A stretch of 64,000 nucleotides of DNA from Actinophytocola gossypii (GTDB taxonomy: Bacteria; Actinomycetota; Actinomycetes; Mycobacteriales; Pseudonocardiaceae), in assembly GCF_025165815.1 (NCBI RefSeq), contig NZ_JAFFZE010000017.1:186001-250000 (forward strand). The letters run 5' to 3'. Under the pieces are notes generated by a model. That model had not been told where the DNA came from. It saw only the letters and a list, made by a program, of their open reading frames with translations, and searched no databases. The translations under genes were made by a program, and so were the position numbers. Position 1 is the stretch's first letter. Each line of letters starts with the position of its first letter. Below, piece after piece: positions 27,002 through 36,263 of this stretch.

Positions 27002-27763
27002 GTGGACGCTCCAGCGCCGAAGGAATCGCCGAAGGACCGGTTCGTGACCGTGTTCGGTCGCAAGCCGGTGCTCGAGGCACTCGGCGACGACACCCTGCGC
27101 GTCGACAAGGTCGTGCTGGCCGACACCGCCCGCGGCGCCGCCGCCAGCGAGATCGTCGACGCCGCCGCCGCGCGGTCGGTGCGGATCGAGCGGGCCAGCG
27201 CGCACCGGGTGAAGGTGCTGGCCGGCAACGGCAAGCAGGACCAGGGCGTGCTCGCCGACGTGGTCGCCCCGCGCATGCGCCGGCTGTCCGCCGCCCTCGC
27301 GGACGCGCCCCCGGCGACCGTCCTGCTGCTGGACGGCATCACCACCCCGGCGAACGTCGGGATGATCCTGCGCACGGCGACGGCCGCGGGCATCGGTGGG
27401 ATCGTGGTGCCCCGGCGTGGAGTGGCGAGCATCGACCCGCTGGTGGTGAAGGCCTCGGCCGGTGTGGCGTTCCACGCGCCGGTGCTGCGCTGCTACACGG
27501 CGGCCGAGGCGGCGCGGGAGCTGCGGGCCGCCGGGTACCCGCTGTTCGCGCTGGACGGCACCGCGCGCCGGACCGTGTTCGACGCCGAGTTGCCGAAGCG
27601 CGCCGCGTTCGTGCTCGGCGGGGAGACCGCCGGGGTCGGCGACGAGGTGCGGGCGCACGTCACCCGCGGCCTGTCGATCCCGATGAGCGGCGGCGTGGAG
27701 TCGCTCAACGTGGCCAGCGCGGCGGCCGTGCTCTGCTTCGAACTGGTCCGCCGCCGGCTCTGA
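27002..27763 (+). CDS. SpoU/TrmH family RNA 2'-O-ribose methyltransferase
   Basis: 253 residues. A short N-terminal L30e-like RNA-binding domain (FGRKPVLEAL onward) precedes the SPOUT knot domain with its three motifs: PANVGMILRTATAAG, FVLGGETAGVGDEV and IPMSGGVESLNVASAAAV. It transfers a methyl group from SAM to a ribose 2'-OH of tRNA or rRNA; the target position is not deducible. GTG start 27002. It ends 18 bp before the convergent oxidoreductase gene. Confidence 0.9.
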   Translation: MDAPAPKESPKDRFVTVFGRKPVLEALGDDTLRVDKVVLADTARGAAASEIVDAAAARSVRIERASAHRVKVLAGNGKQDQGVLADVVAPRMRRLSAALADAPPATVLLLDGITTPANVGMILRTATAAGIGGIVVPRRGVASIDPLVVKASAGVAFHAPVLRCYTAAEAARELRAAGYPLFALDGTARRTVFDAELPKRAAFVLGGETAGVGDEVRAHVTRGLSIPMSGGVESLNVASAAAVLCFELVRRRL

Positions 27764-27781
27764 CGAGCGTCAGGAGGGGGC

Positions 27782-28783
27782 TCACGCCTCGAGGACGATC
27801 TTGCCGGTCGCGGAGCCGTCGACCAGGTGCCCCAGGGCCAGGGCGGCCTTCTCCAGCGGGTACCTTGCCTCGATCGTCGGCTCCAGCTCACCGCGTTCCA
27901 CCAGATCGAACACCTGCCGCAGCGCCTCCGCGAACGACGCCCCGCCCTTCACGTAGTAGAACGTCGCCCGCCGCCCACGGCCGCGGCCCACCAGCCGCCG
28001 CACCCGCCAGCCGGCGAAGGTGGCGATCGTCCCCAGGTAGGGGCGCAGCCAGTGGCCCTCGTCGCGCAGGGTGCTGGCGGAGCCGTAGCTCACCAGCACG
28101 CCGCCGTCGGCCAGCAGGTCGTACGAGTCGACCAGGCTCCGGCCGCCCACGTGGTCGAACACCGCGTCCACCCCACCCGGCGCCAGTTCGCGCACCCGCG
28201 CCGGCACGTCACCCGCGCGGTAGTCGATCGGCTCCGCCCCGAGCGCGCGCACCGCGTCGTGCTTCGACGCCGACGCCGTACCGAGCACCCGCGCCCCGGC
28301 CCGCACCGCCAGCCGCACGAGCAGCGAGCCGACACCGCCGGACGCGCCGTGCACCAGCACCGTCTGCCCCGAACGCACCCGCGCCACCTGGTGCGTCATC
28401 TGCCACGCGGTCACCCCGTTCATCACCACCGCCGCAGCCGTTCCCGACTCGATCGCGGCCGGGACGGGCACCACGTCCGCCGCGCGGACCACCACGTGCG
28501 AGCGCCACGCCCCGGTTCTGGTCATCGCCGCCACCCGGTCGCCGACCCGCACCCCGCGCACCTCGGCCCCCACCTCGGTGACCGTCCCCACCAGGTCGTA
28601 CCCGGGCACGAACGGGAACTTCGGCTGCATCGGGTACCGCCCCCGCAGCATCTGCACCTCGGCGAAGCTCACGCCGCTCGCCTCGACCCGCACGCGCACC
28701 TCGCCGCGCCCGGGCGGCACCGCGTCGTCGTCGCGCACGGCCAGCATCTCCGGGCCGCCCTTGCCGGTCAGCACGATCTCCAT
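27782..28783 (-). CDS. Zinc-type alcohol dehydrogenase/quinone oxidoreductase family protein
   Basis: 333 residues, medium-chain dehydrogenase/reductase of the quinone oxidoreductase branch. It has a GroES-like N-terminal domain (GEVRVRVEASGVSFAEV, no structural-zinc Cys cluster) and an NADPH-binding Rossmann motif VLVHGASGGVGSLLVRLA. The substrate is probably an enone or quinone. ATG 28783 has AGGAG upstream. It is divergent from a TetR-type regulator whose likely operator lies between the two starts, so repression by that regulator with induction by an electrophile or related compound is a reasonable inference. Confidence 0.88.
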   Translation of the reverse strand: MEIVLTGKGGPEMLAVRDDDAVPPGRGEVRVRVEASGVSFAEVQMLRGRYPMQPKFPFVPGYDLVGTVTEVGAEVRGVRVGDRVAAMTRTGAWRSHVVVRAADVVPVPAAIESGTAAAVVMNGVTAWQMTHQVARVRSGQTVLVHGASGGVGSLLVRLAVRAGARVLGTASASKHDAVRALGAEPIDYRAGDVPARVRELAPGGVDAVFDHVGGRSLVDSYDLLADGGVLVSYGSASTLRDEGHWLRPYLGTIATFAGWRVRRLVGRGRGRRATFYYVKGGASFAEALRQVFDLVERGELEPTIEARYPLEKAALALGHLVDGSATGKIVLEA

Positions 28784-28802
28784 GTTACGACTCCTTACGT
28801 TC

Positions 28803-28827
28803 GTTATAGCGTCTAACAACGATTAGA
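28803..28827. promoter_or_regulatory. Inverted repeats, probable TetR-family operator
   Basis: Between the divergent oxidoreductase and TetR genes lie two overlapping palindromes: GTTA-N7-TAAC (28803-28817) and TCTAA-CAACGA-TTAGA (28812-28827). The block is AT-rich in a GC-rich genome and centrally placed in the 79-bp gap, typical of an autoregulated TetR operator. Confidence 0.55.
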
Positions 28828-28862
28828 GCCTGTTATGCTCGCGCTGTCAAGGAGAGGAGCAC

Positions 28863-29516
28863 ATGGACCGCAGGCAGCAGTACCGCGAACAGACCCGCCA
28901 GGAGGCCAAGCGCATCGCGCTCGACCAGCTCGCCGAGCACGGCACCGCCGGCATCTCGGTCAACGCCATCGGCAAGCGGATGGGCGTCACCGGCCCCGCG
29001 CTCTACCGCTACTTCGCCAACCGTGACGCCCTGCTCACCGAGCTGATCTCCGACGGCTACCTCGACCTCGCCGACACCGCCGAGACCGCCGTCGCCGCCG
29101 GCACCACCCCGGCCGAACGGCTCCGCAACGCCGCGCACGCCATACGGGCCTGGGCGCTCGACGCCCCGCACCGCTACCTGCTCCTGTTCGGCACCCCGGT
29201 CCCGGGCTACGAGGCACCCGCACACACCCTCGACGCCGCCAACCGGGTGATGGCCGCCCTGCTCACGGCGGCGGGTGAGGACACGAGCGCGGGCGCCGAA
29301 GAACCTCTGGACCGGCAGCTCGCCGGGTGGGGCGAGCGGATGGGCAACCACGGCCACACCCCTCGCCAGCTGCACTGGGCCCTCACCGTCTGGACCCGTC
29401 TGCACGGCCTGCTCAGCCTCGAGGTGGCCGACCAGTTCAGGCACTCCGGCCTCGACCCCGACCTGCTGTTCCACGCCGAGGTGGAGGCGCTGGTCGCCTG
29501 TTGGGAGAGTCGGTGA
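28863..29516 (+). CDS. TetR/AcrR family transcriptional regulator
   Basis: 217 residues. The N-terminal helix-turn-helix (GTAGISVNAIGKRMGVTGPA followed by LYRYFANRDALLTELI) is canonical. The C-terminal ligand domain resembles the TetR_C/WHG-type family (HAIRAWALDAPHRYLLLFGT, where RYLLLFG is typical). ATG 28863 is preceded by AAGGAGAGGAG. It probably represses its own gene and the divergent oxidoreductase. The downstream pruA gene begins 76 bp later and may or may not share its transcript. Confidence 0.92.
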   Translation: MDRRQQYREQTRQEAKRIALDQLAEHGTAGISVNAIGKRMGVTGPALYRYFANRDALLTELISDGYLDLADTAETAVAAGTTPAERLRNAAHAIRAWALDAPHRYLLLFGTPVPGYEAPAHTLDAANRVMAALLTAAGEDTSAGAEEPLDRQLAGWGERMGNHGHTPRQLHWALTVWTRLHGLLSLEVADQFRHSGLDPDLLFHAEVEALVACWESR

Positions 29517-29592
29517 CAGGATGGCCGGAACAGGGCCGGCAGCGGCCACAAGCCGTCCGGCGACCCCGACACCCAGGGAGGCGAGCCACCTC

Positions 29593-31221
29593 ATGGACGC
29601 CGTTACGTCCGTGCCAGAGCCGGTCAACGAGCCGGTCCGGTCCTACGCGCCGGGCAGTCCCGAGCGCGAGTCGCTGCGGCGCAGGATCGCCGAGCTGGAA
29701 GGCGACCGCCACGAGCTGACCATGACCATCGGCGGCGAGCAGCGGATGGCCGGCGGCGAGGCGATCGACGTCGTCCAGCCGCACGACCACCGACACGTGC
29801 TCGGCCGGGCCGCGCAGGCCACCGCCAAGGACGTCGCCGACGCCGTCGCCTCGGCCAAGCAGGCCGCCCCCGCCTGGCGCGACCTGCCGTTCGACGAGCG
29901 CGCCGCGGTCCTGCTGCGCGCGGCCGACCTGCTCGCCGGCCCGTGGCGGGACACCGTGAACGCGGCGACGATCCTCGGCCAGTCCAAGTCGGTGCAGCAG
30001 GCCGAGATCGACAGTGCCTGCGAGCTGATCGACTTCTGGCGGTTCAACGTCCGCTACGCGCGCCGGCTCATCGAGGAGCAGCCCTACTCCTCGCCCGGCG
30101 GCTGGAACCGGTTCGACCACCGGCCGCTCGACGGGTTCGTCACCGCGATCACCCCGTTCAACTTCACCGCGATCGCCGGCAACCTGCCGACCGCGCCCGC
30201 GCTGATGGGCAACACCGTGGTGTGGAAGCCCTCGCCGACCCAGCAGCTCGCCGCGCACTACACGATGCGGGTGCTGGAGGCCGCCGGCCTGCCGCCCGGC
30301 GTGATCAACCTGGTCACCGGCGACGGCGCGGCGGTCAGCGAGGTCGCCATGGCCGACCCGGAGTTCGCCGGCCTGCACTTCACCGGCTCGACCGCGACGT
30401 TCAAGCACCTGTGGCGCACGATCGCCGAGCGGCTGGACACCTACCGCGGCTACCCGAGGATCGTCGGCGAGACCGGCGGCAAGGACTTCGTCGTCGCCCA
30501 CCGCTCGGCCGACCCGGCCGCGGTGGTCACCGGGCTCGTGCGCGGCGCGTTCGAGTACCAGGGCCAGAAGTGCTCCGCCGCCTCCCGCGCCTACGTCTCC
30601 CGCTCGCTGTGGGAGTCCGGGGTGCGTGAGCAGCTGATCGACACCACCAGGTCGCTGTCCTTCGGTGACGTCACCGACTTCTCGCACTTCGGCGGGGCCG
30701 TGATCGACGCGCGGGCCTTCGCCAAGCACAAGGGCGTGCTGGAGCGGGCCGCGTCCACGTCCACGCTGGAGGTACTGACCGGCGGCGGCTGCGACGACGA
30801 GGTCGGCTACTTCGTGCAGCCGACGGTCGTGCTCGGCACGGACCCGACCCAGGAGATCTTCACCACCGAGTGGTTCGGCCCGATCCTGGCCGTGCACGTC
30901 TTCGACGACGCCGACTACGGCAAGGTCCTCGAACTGGTCGACAGCTCGACCCCCTACGCGCTGACCGGCGCCGTGTTCGCCACCGACCGCTCCGCGATCG
31001 AGGAGGCGCACCGGTCGCTGCGGTTCGCGGCCGGCAACTTCTACGTCAACGACAAGCCGACCGGTGCCGTGGTCAGCCAGCAGCCCTTCGGCGGCAGCCG
31101 GGGCTCTGGCACCAACGACAAGGCCGGTTCCATCTACAACCTGCAGCGCTGGGTGAGCCCGCGGTCGATCAAGGAGACCTTCGTCCCGCCGACCACGCAC
31201 GACTACCCGCACATGGGGTGA
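29593..31221 (+). CDS. pruA: L-glutamate gamma-semialdehyde dehydrogenase (1-pyrroline-5-carboxylate dehydrogenase)
   Basis: 542 residues, aldehyde dehydrogenase superfamily. It oxidises glutamate semialdehyde from proline breakdown to glutamate with NAD. The oxyanion/glutamate motif GETGGKDFVV, the catalytic cysteine in YQGQKCSAASR and the C-terminal QQPFGGSRGSGTNDKAG are present, and the N-terminal extension fits the actinobacterial type. ATG 29593; a GGGAGG lies about 13 bp upstream, a rather long spacing. Proline dehydrogenase is not adjacent, so the pathway is split in this genome or its partner is outside the window. Confidence 0.94.
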   Translation: MDAVTSVPEPVNEPVRSYAPGSPERESLRRRIAELEGDRHELTMTIGGEQRMAGGEAIDVVQPHDHRHVLGRAAQATAKDVADAVASAKQAAPAWRDLPFDERAAVLLRAADLLAGPWRDTVNAATILGQSKSVQQAEIDSACELIDFWRFNVRYARRLIEEQPYSSPGGWNRFDHRPLDGFVTAITPFNFTAIAGNLPTAPALMGNTVVWKPSPTQQLAAHYTMRVLEAAGLPPGVINLVTGDGAAVSEVAMADPEFAGLHFTGSTATFKHLWRTIAERLDTYRGYPRIVGETGGKDFVVAHRSADPAAVVTGLVRGAFEYQGQKCSAASRAYVSRSLWESGVREQLIDTTRSLSFGDVTDFSHFGGAVIDARAFAKHKGVLERAASTSTLEVLTGGGCDDEVGYFVQPTVVLGTDPTQEIFTTEWFGPILAVHVFDDADYGKVLELVDSSTPYALTGAVFATDRSAIEEAHRSLRFAAGNFYVNDKPTGAVVSQQPFGGSRGSGTNDKAGSIYNLQRWVSPRSIKETFVPPTTHDYPHMG

Positions 31222-31228
31222 CCACCCT

Positions 31229-31255
31229 GGCGCCGGGCCACGCCGGCCCGGCGCC
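31229..31255. terminator. Bidirectional terminator between pruA and the LCP gene
   Basis: GGCGCCGGGCC-ACGCC-GGCCCGGCGCC, a perfect 11-bp stem with a 5-nt loop, lies between two convergent genes only 42 bp apart. Confidence 0.75.
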
Positions 31256-31263
31256 GGTTCTGG

Positions 31264-32268
31264 TCAGTCCACGCAGCCCACACCCTTCGCGGGCGGTGGC
31301 GCGCCACCGGAGTCCCCACGGACGGCGTCGCCGAACACCGACTCGACGAACACCCGCACCCGCTCCGGGTCGGCGACCAGCATCGCGTCGTAGCCGGGCT
31401 CGAGCGGGATCGTGCCGAACCGAACCCGGTCCGGCCGCACGCGCGCCAGCTGGTCCGCTGCGTCGAGCAGGTTCCAGCCCGGGTCAAGGGTCGCCTCGTC
31501 GGCCACCGTGCGCAGCAGCGCCGCGAGGTCGACCTCGCCGGCGGCCAGCCGTTCGACCAGGCCGGACAGGAACGCCTGGTGCCGCACGACCCGGTCCAGG
31601 TCGCCCTGGTCCAGGTTCATCCGCTGCCGCAGGAACGCCAGCGCGTCCGCGCCGGCCACGGTCTGGTCGCCGGCCGGGAACGACGCCCCCGTCGTCGGGT
31701 CCGACGTCGCCTGCCGGAGGCACACCGGGACGCCGCCGGCGGCCTCGCTGATCGGGCCGAAGCCGTCCATCGGCAGGATCAGGTAGTGGTCGGCGGTCAC
31801 GCCGGTCAGCCCGGCGACCGCGTCGACCAGGCCCTCGGGACCGGCCGTCGCGGCCACCGCGCTCAACCGGAGCGTCCCGTGCCCGTCGACCCGCACCTCG
31901 ACGTCCCTCGGCAGCGACACCACCGACGCGTGGCCGTCGACGTCCAGGTGGGCGAGCATGATCGCGTCCGCGCGCCCGGTGCCGTCGTCGCCGACGAGCA
32001 GCACGTCCTGCTCGGTCGGTGCCGCGGGTGGGGCCTGGTCGGCGGGCGGGGTGGCCGAATCCTGGAGCGCTCTCGGCACGACCACCGCCGCCACCGCGAT
32101 CGCCACCGCCGCGGCGGCCGTGACCACCACGGCCATGGTGGGCAGGCGGCGCCGGCGGCCGCCGGCGAGCGCGGCCAGCACCGGCTGGGGGTCGGGCGCG
32201 CGGTCGGCCTCGGCGGCGAGGGCGTCGCGGACCAGGTTCTCCGTGTGGTCGTTCCTGTAGTCGTTCAC
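31264..32268 (-). CDS. Membrane-anchored LCP (LytR-CpsA-Psr)-domain protein coupled to a sigma factor
   Basis: 334 residues. A cytosolic N-terminal segment of about 45 residues and one membrane helix (TMAVVVTAAAAVAIAVAAVVV) precede an extracytoplasmic LCP domain: QDVLLVGDDGTGRADAIMLA, then ASVVSLPRDVEV, and a later RHQAFLSGL arginine region. LCP enzymes ligate glycopolymers to peptidoglycan. The GTG start overlaps the stop of the upstream sigma factor gene (GTGA), the classical arrangement of sigma/anti-sigma pairs. The small N-terminal domain may therefore bind the sigma factor, making this an LCP protein that also acts as an anti-sigma factor. That second role is inference. Confidence 0.8.
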   Translation of the reverse strand: MNDYRNDHTENLVRDALAAEADRAPDPQPVLAALAGGRRRRLPTMAVVVTAAAAVAIAVAAVVVPRALQDSATPPADQAPPAAPTEQDVLLVGDDGTGRADAIMLAHLDVDGHASVVSLPRDVEVRVDGHGTLRLSAVAATAGPEGLVDAVAGLTGVTADHYLILPMDGFGPISEAAGGVPVCLRQATSDPTTGASFPAGDQTVAGADALAFLRQRMNLDQGDLDRVVRHQAFLSGLVERLAAGEVDLAALLRTVADEATLDPGWNLLDAADQLARVRPDRVRFGTIPLEPGYDAMLVADPERVRVFVESVFGDAVRGDSGGAPPPAKGVGCVD

Positions 32269-32765
32269 CGTACGTTCTCCGTGACCTGGTGGACCGCGCG
32301 CAGGGTCGCCAGCGCGCGGGAGATGTGGCTGCGGACGGTCCCGGCCGAGCAGCCGAGGACCTCGGCGATCTGCGCGTCGGGGTAGTCCTCGTAGTAGCGC
32401 AGCAGGATCGCCGCGCGCTGCTTGCGTGGCAGGGCCGCGATCCTGGCCCGCATCGCGTCGCGCTCGGCGTAGGGACCGGCCGGGTCGGCGGTCGGGGTGG
32501 CGAGCGCGTCGAGCGTCGCGTGGGTGGAGGCGATGGTGCGCGAGGCGCGGCGGCGGCGCCACGACAGGTACTCGTTGGTGATCATCTTGCGGACGTAGGC
32601 GTCCGGCGACGCCATCGACTCGATCCGCGACCACCGCTGCTGCGCCCGCAGGAGCACGTCCTGCACGATGTCCTGGGCGAGCTGGGGATCGCAGGTCAGA
32701 GCGGTGGCGTAGCGCAGCAGGCGGTCGAGCCGTTCGGTCACGAACGCCGCGAAGCGGTCCCGCAC
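32265..32765 (-). CDS. SigE-family ECF RNA polymerase sigma factor
   Basis: 166 residues. Region 2 (RLLRYATALTCDPQLAQDIV, VLLRAQQRW, DAYVRKMITNEYLSWRRRR) and region 4 (LPRKQRAAILLRYYEDYPDA followed by QIAEVLGCSAGTVRSHISRAL) are complete; region 3 is absent, as in ECF factors. The sequence type is the actinobacterial SigE-family group. It is followed by the overlapping LCP membrane protein gene, a likely partner. It is divergent from the secreted subtilase gene (165-bp gap), a possible target. No promoter consensus for this group could be assigned. Confidence 0.92.
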   Translation of the reverse strand: MRDRFAAFVTERLDRLLRYATALTCDPQLAQDIVQDVLLRAQQRWSRIESMASPDAYVRKMITNEYLSWRRRRASRTIASTHATLDALATPTADPAGPYAERDAMRARIAALPRKQRAAILLRYYEDYPDAQIAEVLGCSAGTVRSHISRALATLRAVHQVTENVR

Positions 32766-32930
32766 CCTCGCTCCCTTCTGGTCGGGGACGGTTTCACGGA
32801 CTTGAACGCCACGACGCCTCGGAAATGTTGAGTCGATCGTCGGGACAACCTGCCACGCCGCCGCGGTGTATTACCCACCGGATCCAGCGGCGGCCGGTGA
32901 GGAGCTGCCGCGCGAGTACTGGGAGAGTGG

Positions 32931-35900
32931 ATGATCCACGCACGAGCCCGCGCACGGTACGCGGGCTTGCTCGCCGGCGTGATCGCCGCCGCGACCGCGA
33001 GCACGGCGGTGCTCACCGGCGGTCCGGCCGGCGCCGCGCCGGCACCGGGGGAGTCGGGGGCACCTCGAGGAACGGCGACGACGGTCACCCTCGTGACCGG
33101 GGACGTGGTGACGCTGGGCGGCCCGCGCGGAGTCGACGTCACCGCCGCACCGGGACGCGAGCGGGTCGGGTTCCGCACGCACACCGACGTCGACGGCGAC
33201 GTGCACGTCGTGCCGGAGGACGCGCTGCCGCTGCTGTCCACCGGCCGCCTCGACCCCCGGCTGTTCGACGTCAGCGGGCTCGTCCGCGCCGGCTACGGCG
33301 ACGACGCCCGCGACGACCTGCCGCTGATCGTCGACTACCCGGGCGCCACGCCGAGGGCCGCGGGTGCCCGCGCGGTCCGGCCGCTGCCCGCGATCGGCGC
33401 GGTCGCCGTGCGGGCCGACAAGGACACCGACTTCTGGGCGGACGCCCGCACCTCGGCCGACCGGATCTGGCTGGACGGCCGGGTCGAGGCCACCCTGGAG
33501 CACAGCGTGCCGCGGATCGGCGCGCCGGCGGCGTGGGCGGCCGGGCACACCGGCGAGGGCACCACCGTCGCCGTGCTCGACTCGGGCGTCGACACCACCC
33601 ACCCCGACCTGGCCGACGCGGTCACCGGTGAGCAGGACTTCACCGGCAGCGCCAGCGGCCCGGACGACCGGTTCGGCCACGGCACGCACGTCGCGTCGAT
33701 CATCACCGGTGCGGACGAGACCAACACCGGCGTCGCCCCGGACACCACGCTGCTCAACGGCAAGGTGCTCGACGACACCGGCAGCGGCCAGGAGTCCTGG
33801 ATCATCGCCGGCATGGAGTGGGCCGCCACCAGCGGCGCCGACGTGGTCAACCTGAGCCTGGGCAGCCAGTTCCCCACCGACGGCACCGACCCGCTCGCGC
33901 GGGCGGTGAACCGGCTGACCGCCGAGACCGGCGTCCTGTTCGTCGCCGCGGCCGGCAACACCGGTGGCACGGAGTCGATCGGCAGCCCCGGCTCCGCCGA
34001 CGCCGCGCTCACCGTCGGCGCCGTCGACCGGGACGACCAGCTCGCCGACTTCTCCAGCCGCGGCCCTCGCCTGGGCGACGGCGCGATCAAGCCCGACATC
34101 ACCGCGCCCGGCGTGGGCATCGTGGCCGCCGGCGCCACCCACGGCCAGATCGGCGACCCGGCCGGCGAGGGCCACGTCTCGCTCTCCGGCACCTCGATGG
34201 CCGCCCCGCACGTCGCCGGCGCCGCCGCGATCCTCGCCGGGCAGCACCCGGACTGGACCGCCGACCGGCTCAAGTCGGCCCTGATGGGCAGTGCCGAGGC
34301 GCACCCCGACCTGTCGGTCTTCGAGCAGGGCGCGGGCCGCGTCGATGTCGCCGCCGCGGTCGAGTCCGCCGTCGCCGCGTCGCCGGCGAGCCTGTCGCTG
34401 GGCACCGTCCAGTGGCCGCACGACGACGACCGGCCGATCACGAGGACCCTGACCTACACCAACGCCGGCACCGAGCCGGTGACCCTGGACCTGGCCGCCG
34501 ACCTGGCCGGCCCGGACGGCGCCACCGCACCGGCCGGCATGTTCACCTTCTCCGCCGACCGGGTCACCGTGCCGGCGGGCGGTTCCACCGAGGTCACCCT
34601 GACCACCGACACCCGGGTCGAGGCCGCCGACGGCGTCTGGTCCGGCGCGGTGGCCGCCACCGCGGACGGGACCGTCGTGCGCACCCCCGTGGCGGTCACC
34701 CGCGAGGTGGAGAGCTACGACGTGGAGCTGACCTTCCTCGACCACGACGGGCAGCCCACCGAGTACTTCGGCGCCCGGTTCGTCGACGTGCACCACCCGA
34801 GGGCGTTCCGGCCAGCCGATGGCTCCGGCACGGTCACCGCCCGGGTGCCCAGGGGCGAGTACTACTTCGAGGCGTACGTGCAGACCGAGGCGGAGACCCG
34901 GATCTGGCCGCTGACCGACTTCGTCGAGCCGGGCCTCGTGGTGGACGGCCCGGCCGCGTACACCCTCGACGCCCGCGACGGGGTGGCGTTCGGCACGGTC
35001 GTCGACCAGCCGAACGCGGCGCCGGGTGTGGCGATCCTCGACTACAGCATGGTCACCGACTGGGGCGACGTCGGCAGCGTCCAGTTCCGCGCCGACTTCC
35101 ACAACGTGTGGTCGCGCCCGTCGAGCACGACCGCGCCCGACCGGTTCAGCCTCACCGTGGACACCCAGCTCGCCGAGCTGGACGGCACCGGTGAACTGCC
35201 CGGCTTCCACGCCAGCCCGTACCTCTACACCGTGCGGCACACCTACGACGGCGCCGTGCCGGCCGACCTGGTCCAGCGGTTCGCCGACGACGACCTGGCG
35301 AAGGTCGAGTCGACCTACGCGGTGGCCACGCCCGACAACCTCGGCATCCGGGACGGGTTCCTCACGATGCCGCTGCCGTACCGGCTGACCGAGTTCTACT
35401 CGCCGGGCGTGGAGTGGTCGCGCACCTTCGAGGAGGCGGAGAGCTGGCTCCAGTTCCCGCGCGGCGGCTTCGTCAGCAGCGAGGCGTCGCCGCGGTCCTT
35501 CGAGTTGGGCCGGACCACGAAGGAACGGTGGAACGTCGGCGTGTTCGGGCCGGGATTCGCGTACAACGACGCCTATCCCGGCTACGACATCGCCAGGCTC
35601 GGCGACGAGTTCGTGTTCGGCGTCGGCCTGTTCGCCGACCAGAACCCGCGCCGCTACGGCGGTTCCGGCCCGGCGACGGGTTCCTCGGTGCTGCTGCGGG
35701 ACGGCGAGGTCGTGCACGAACACCCGAGCCCGACCAACCTGTTCACCGTGCTGCCGCCGGAGGAGGCCACCTACACGGTGCGTGCCACCGCCACCCAGCC
35801 CGGCCCGCTGTCCACCCGGGTCGAGGGTGAGTGGACGTTCACCAGCGGCCACGTGCCCGGCGAGGCCCCCAAGCCGGTCCCGGCACTCGCGGTGCGGTTC

Positions 35901-36200
35901 GCGCCGAACCTGGACGACCACAACACCGCGCCGGCCGGCGAGCGGTTCCGCTTCCCGGTGTACGTGCAGCGCAATGGCGCCGAGACCCCCGGCCGGGTGA
36001 CCAGGCCCGACGTCGAGGTCTCCTACGATGACGGGCAGACCTGGCGGACCGTGCGCCTCACCCGCCACCACGGCGCCTGGCTGGCCTCGGTGCACCACCC
36101 GCGCGACGCGGAGTTCGTGTCCCTGCGCTGGTCGGTGTCCGACGCCGACGGCGGCAACCCGGCCAGGGCGACGATCCTGCGCGCCTACGCCCTGCGGTAG
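32931..36200 (+). CDS. Secreted S8 family (subtilisin-like) serine peptidase
   Basis: 1089 residues. A Sec signal peptide of about 36 residues ends in GGPAGAAPA and is followed by a pro-region of about 160 residues. The catalytic domain has Asp217 (VAVLDSGVDTTHPDL), His253 (FGHGTHVASI), the oxyanion Asn in AAAGNTGG and Ser422 (SGTSMAAPH). About 600 residues of beta-rich C-terminal domains follow. This is the layout of large secreted subtilases of actinomycetes. ATG 32931 has GGGAGAG upstream. Divergent from the ECF sigma/LCP pair. A long double palindrome follows the stop. Confidence 0.93.
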   Translation: MIHARARARYAGLLAGVIAAATASTAVLTGGPAGAAPAPGESGAPRGTATTVTLVTGDVVTLGGPRGVDVTAAPGRERVGFRTHTDVDGDVHVVPEDALPLLSTGRLDPRLFDVSGLVRAGYGDDARDDLPLIVDYPGATPRAAGARAVRPLPAIGAVAVRADKDTDFWADARTSADRIWLDGRVEATLEHSVPRIGAPAAWAAGHTGEGTTVAVLDSGVDTTHPDLADAVTGEQDFTGSASGPDDRFGHGTHVASIITGADETNTGVAPDTTLLNGKVLDDTGSGQESWIIAGMEWAATSGADVVNLSLGSQFPTDGTDPLARAVNRLTAETGVLFVAAAGNTGGTESIGSPGSADAALTVGAVDRDDQLADFSSRGPRLGDGAIKPDITAPGVGIVAAGATHGQIGDPAGEGHVSLSGTSMAAPHVAGAAAILAGQHPDWTADRLKSALMGSAEAHPDLSVFEQGAGRVDVAAAVESAVAASPASLSLGTVQWPHDDDRPITRTLTYTNAGTEPVTLDLAADLAGPDGATAPAGMFTFSADRVTVPAGGSTEVTLTTDTRVEAADGVWSGAVAATADGTVVRTPVAVTREVESYDVELTFLDHDGQPTEYFGARFVDVHHPRAFRPADGSGTVTARVPRGEYYFEAYVQTEAETRIWPLTDFVEPGLVVDGPAAYTLDARDGVAFGTVVDQPNAAPGVAILDYSMVTDWGDVGSVQFRADFHNVWSRPSSTTAPDRFSLTVDTQLAELDGTGELPGFHASPYLYTVRHTYDGAVPADLVQRFADDDLAKVESTYAVATPDNLGIRDGFLTMPLPYRLTEFYSPGVEWSRTFEEAESWLQFPRGGFVSSEASPRSFELGRTTKERWNVGVFGPGFAYNDAYPGYDIARLGDEFVFGVGLFADQNPRRYGGSGPATGSSVLLRDGEVVHEHPSPTNLFTVLPPEEATYTVRATATQPGPLSTRVEGEWTFTSGHVPGEAPKPVPALAVRFAPNLDDHNTAPAGERFRFPVYVQRNGAETPGRVTRPDVEVSYDDGQTWRTVRLTRHHGAWLASVHHPRDAEFVSLRWSVSDADGGNPARATILRAYALR

Positions 36201-36202
36201 AA

Positions 36203-36255
36203 GCCCTGAAGGTGACCTTCGAGACGCTCAGCGTCCCGAAGGTCACCTTCAGGGC
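36203..36255. terminator. Nested palindrome/bidirectional terminator (TGAAGG...CCTTCA family)
   Basis: Two perfect 19-nt arms (GCCCTGAAGGTGACCTTCG and its complement) surround a GACGC-TCA-GCGTC inner hairpin. Each arm is itself nearly palindromic (GAAGGTGACCTTC), so the element can fold as one long stem or as two small ones. It lies 2 bases after the subtilase stop and just before the end of the convergent lipoprotein gene. Related TGAAGG/CCTTCA palindromes occur at 43606-43628 and 59342-59376. Confidence 0.85.
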
Positions 36256-36263
36256 ATTCCGGC

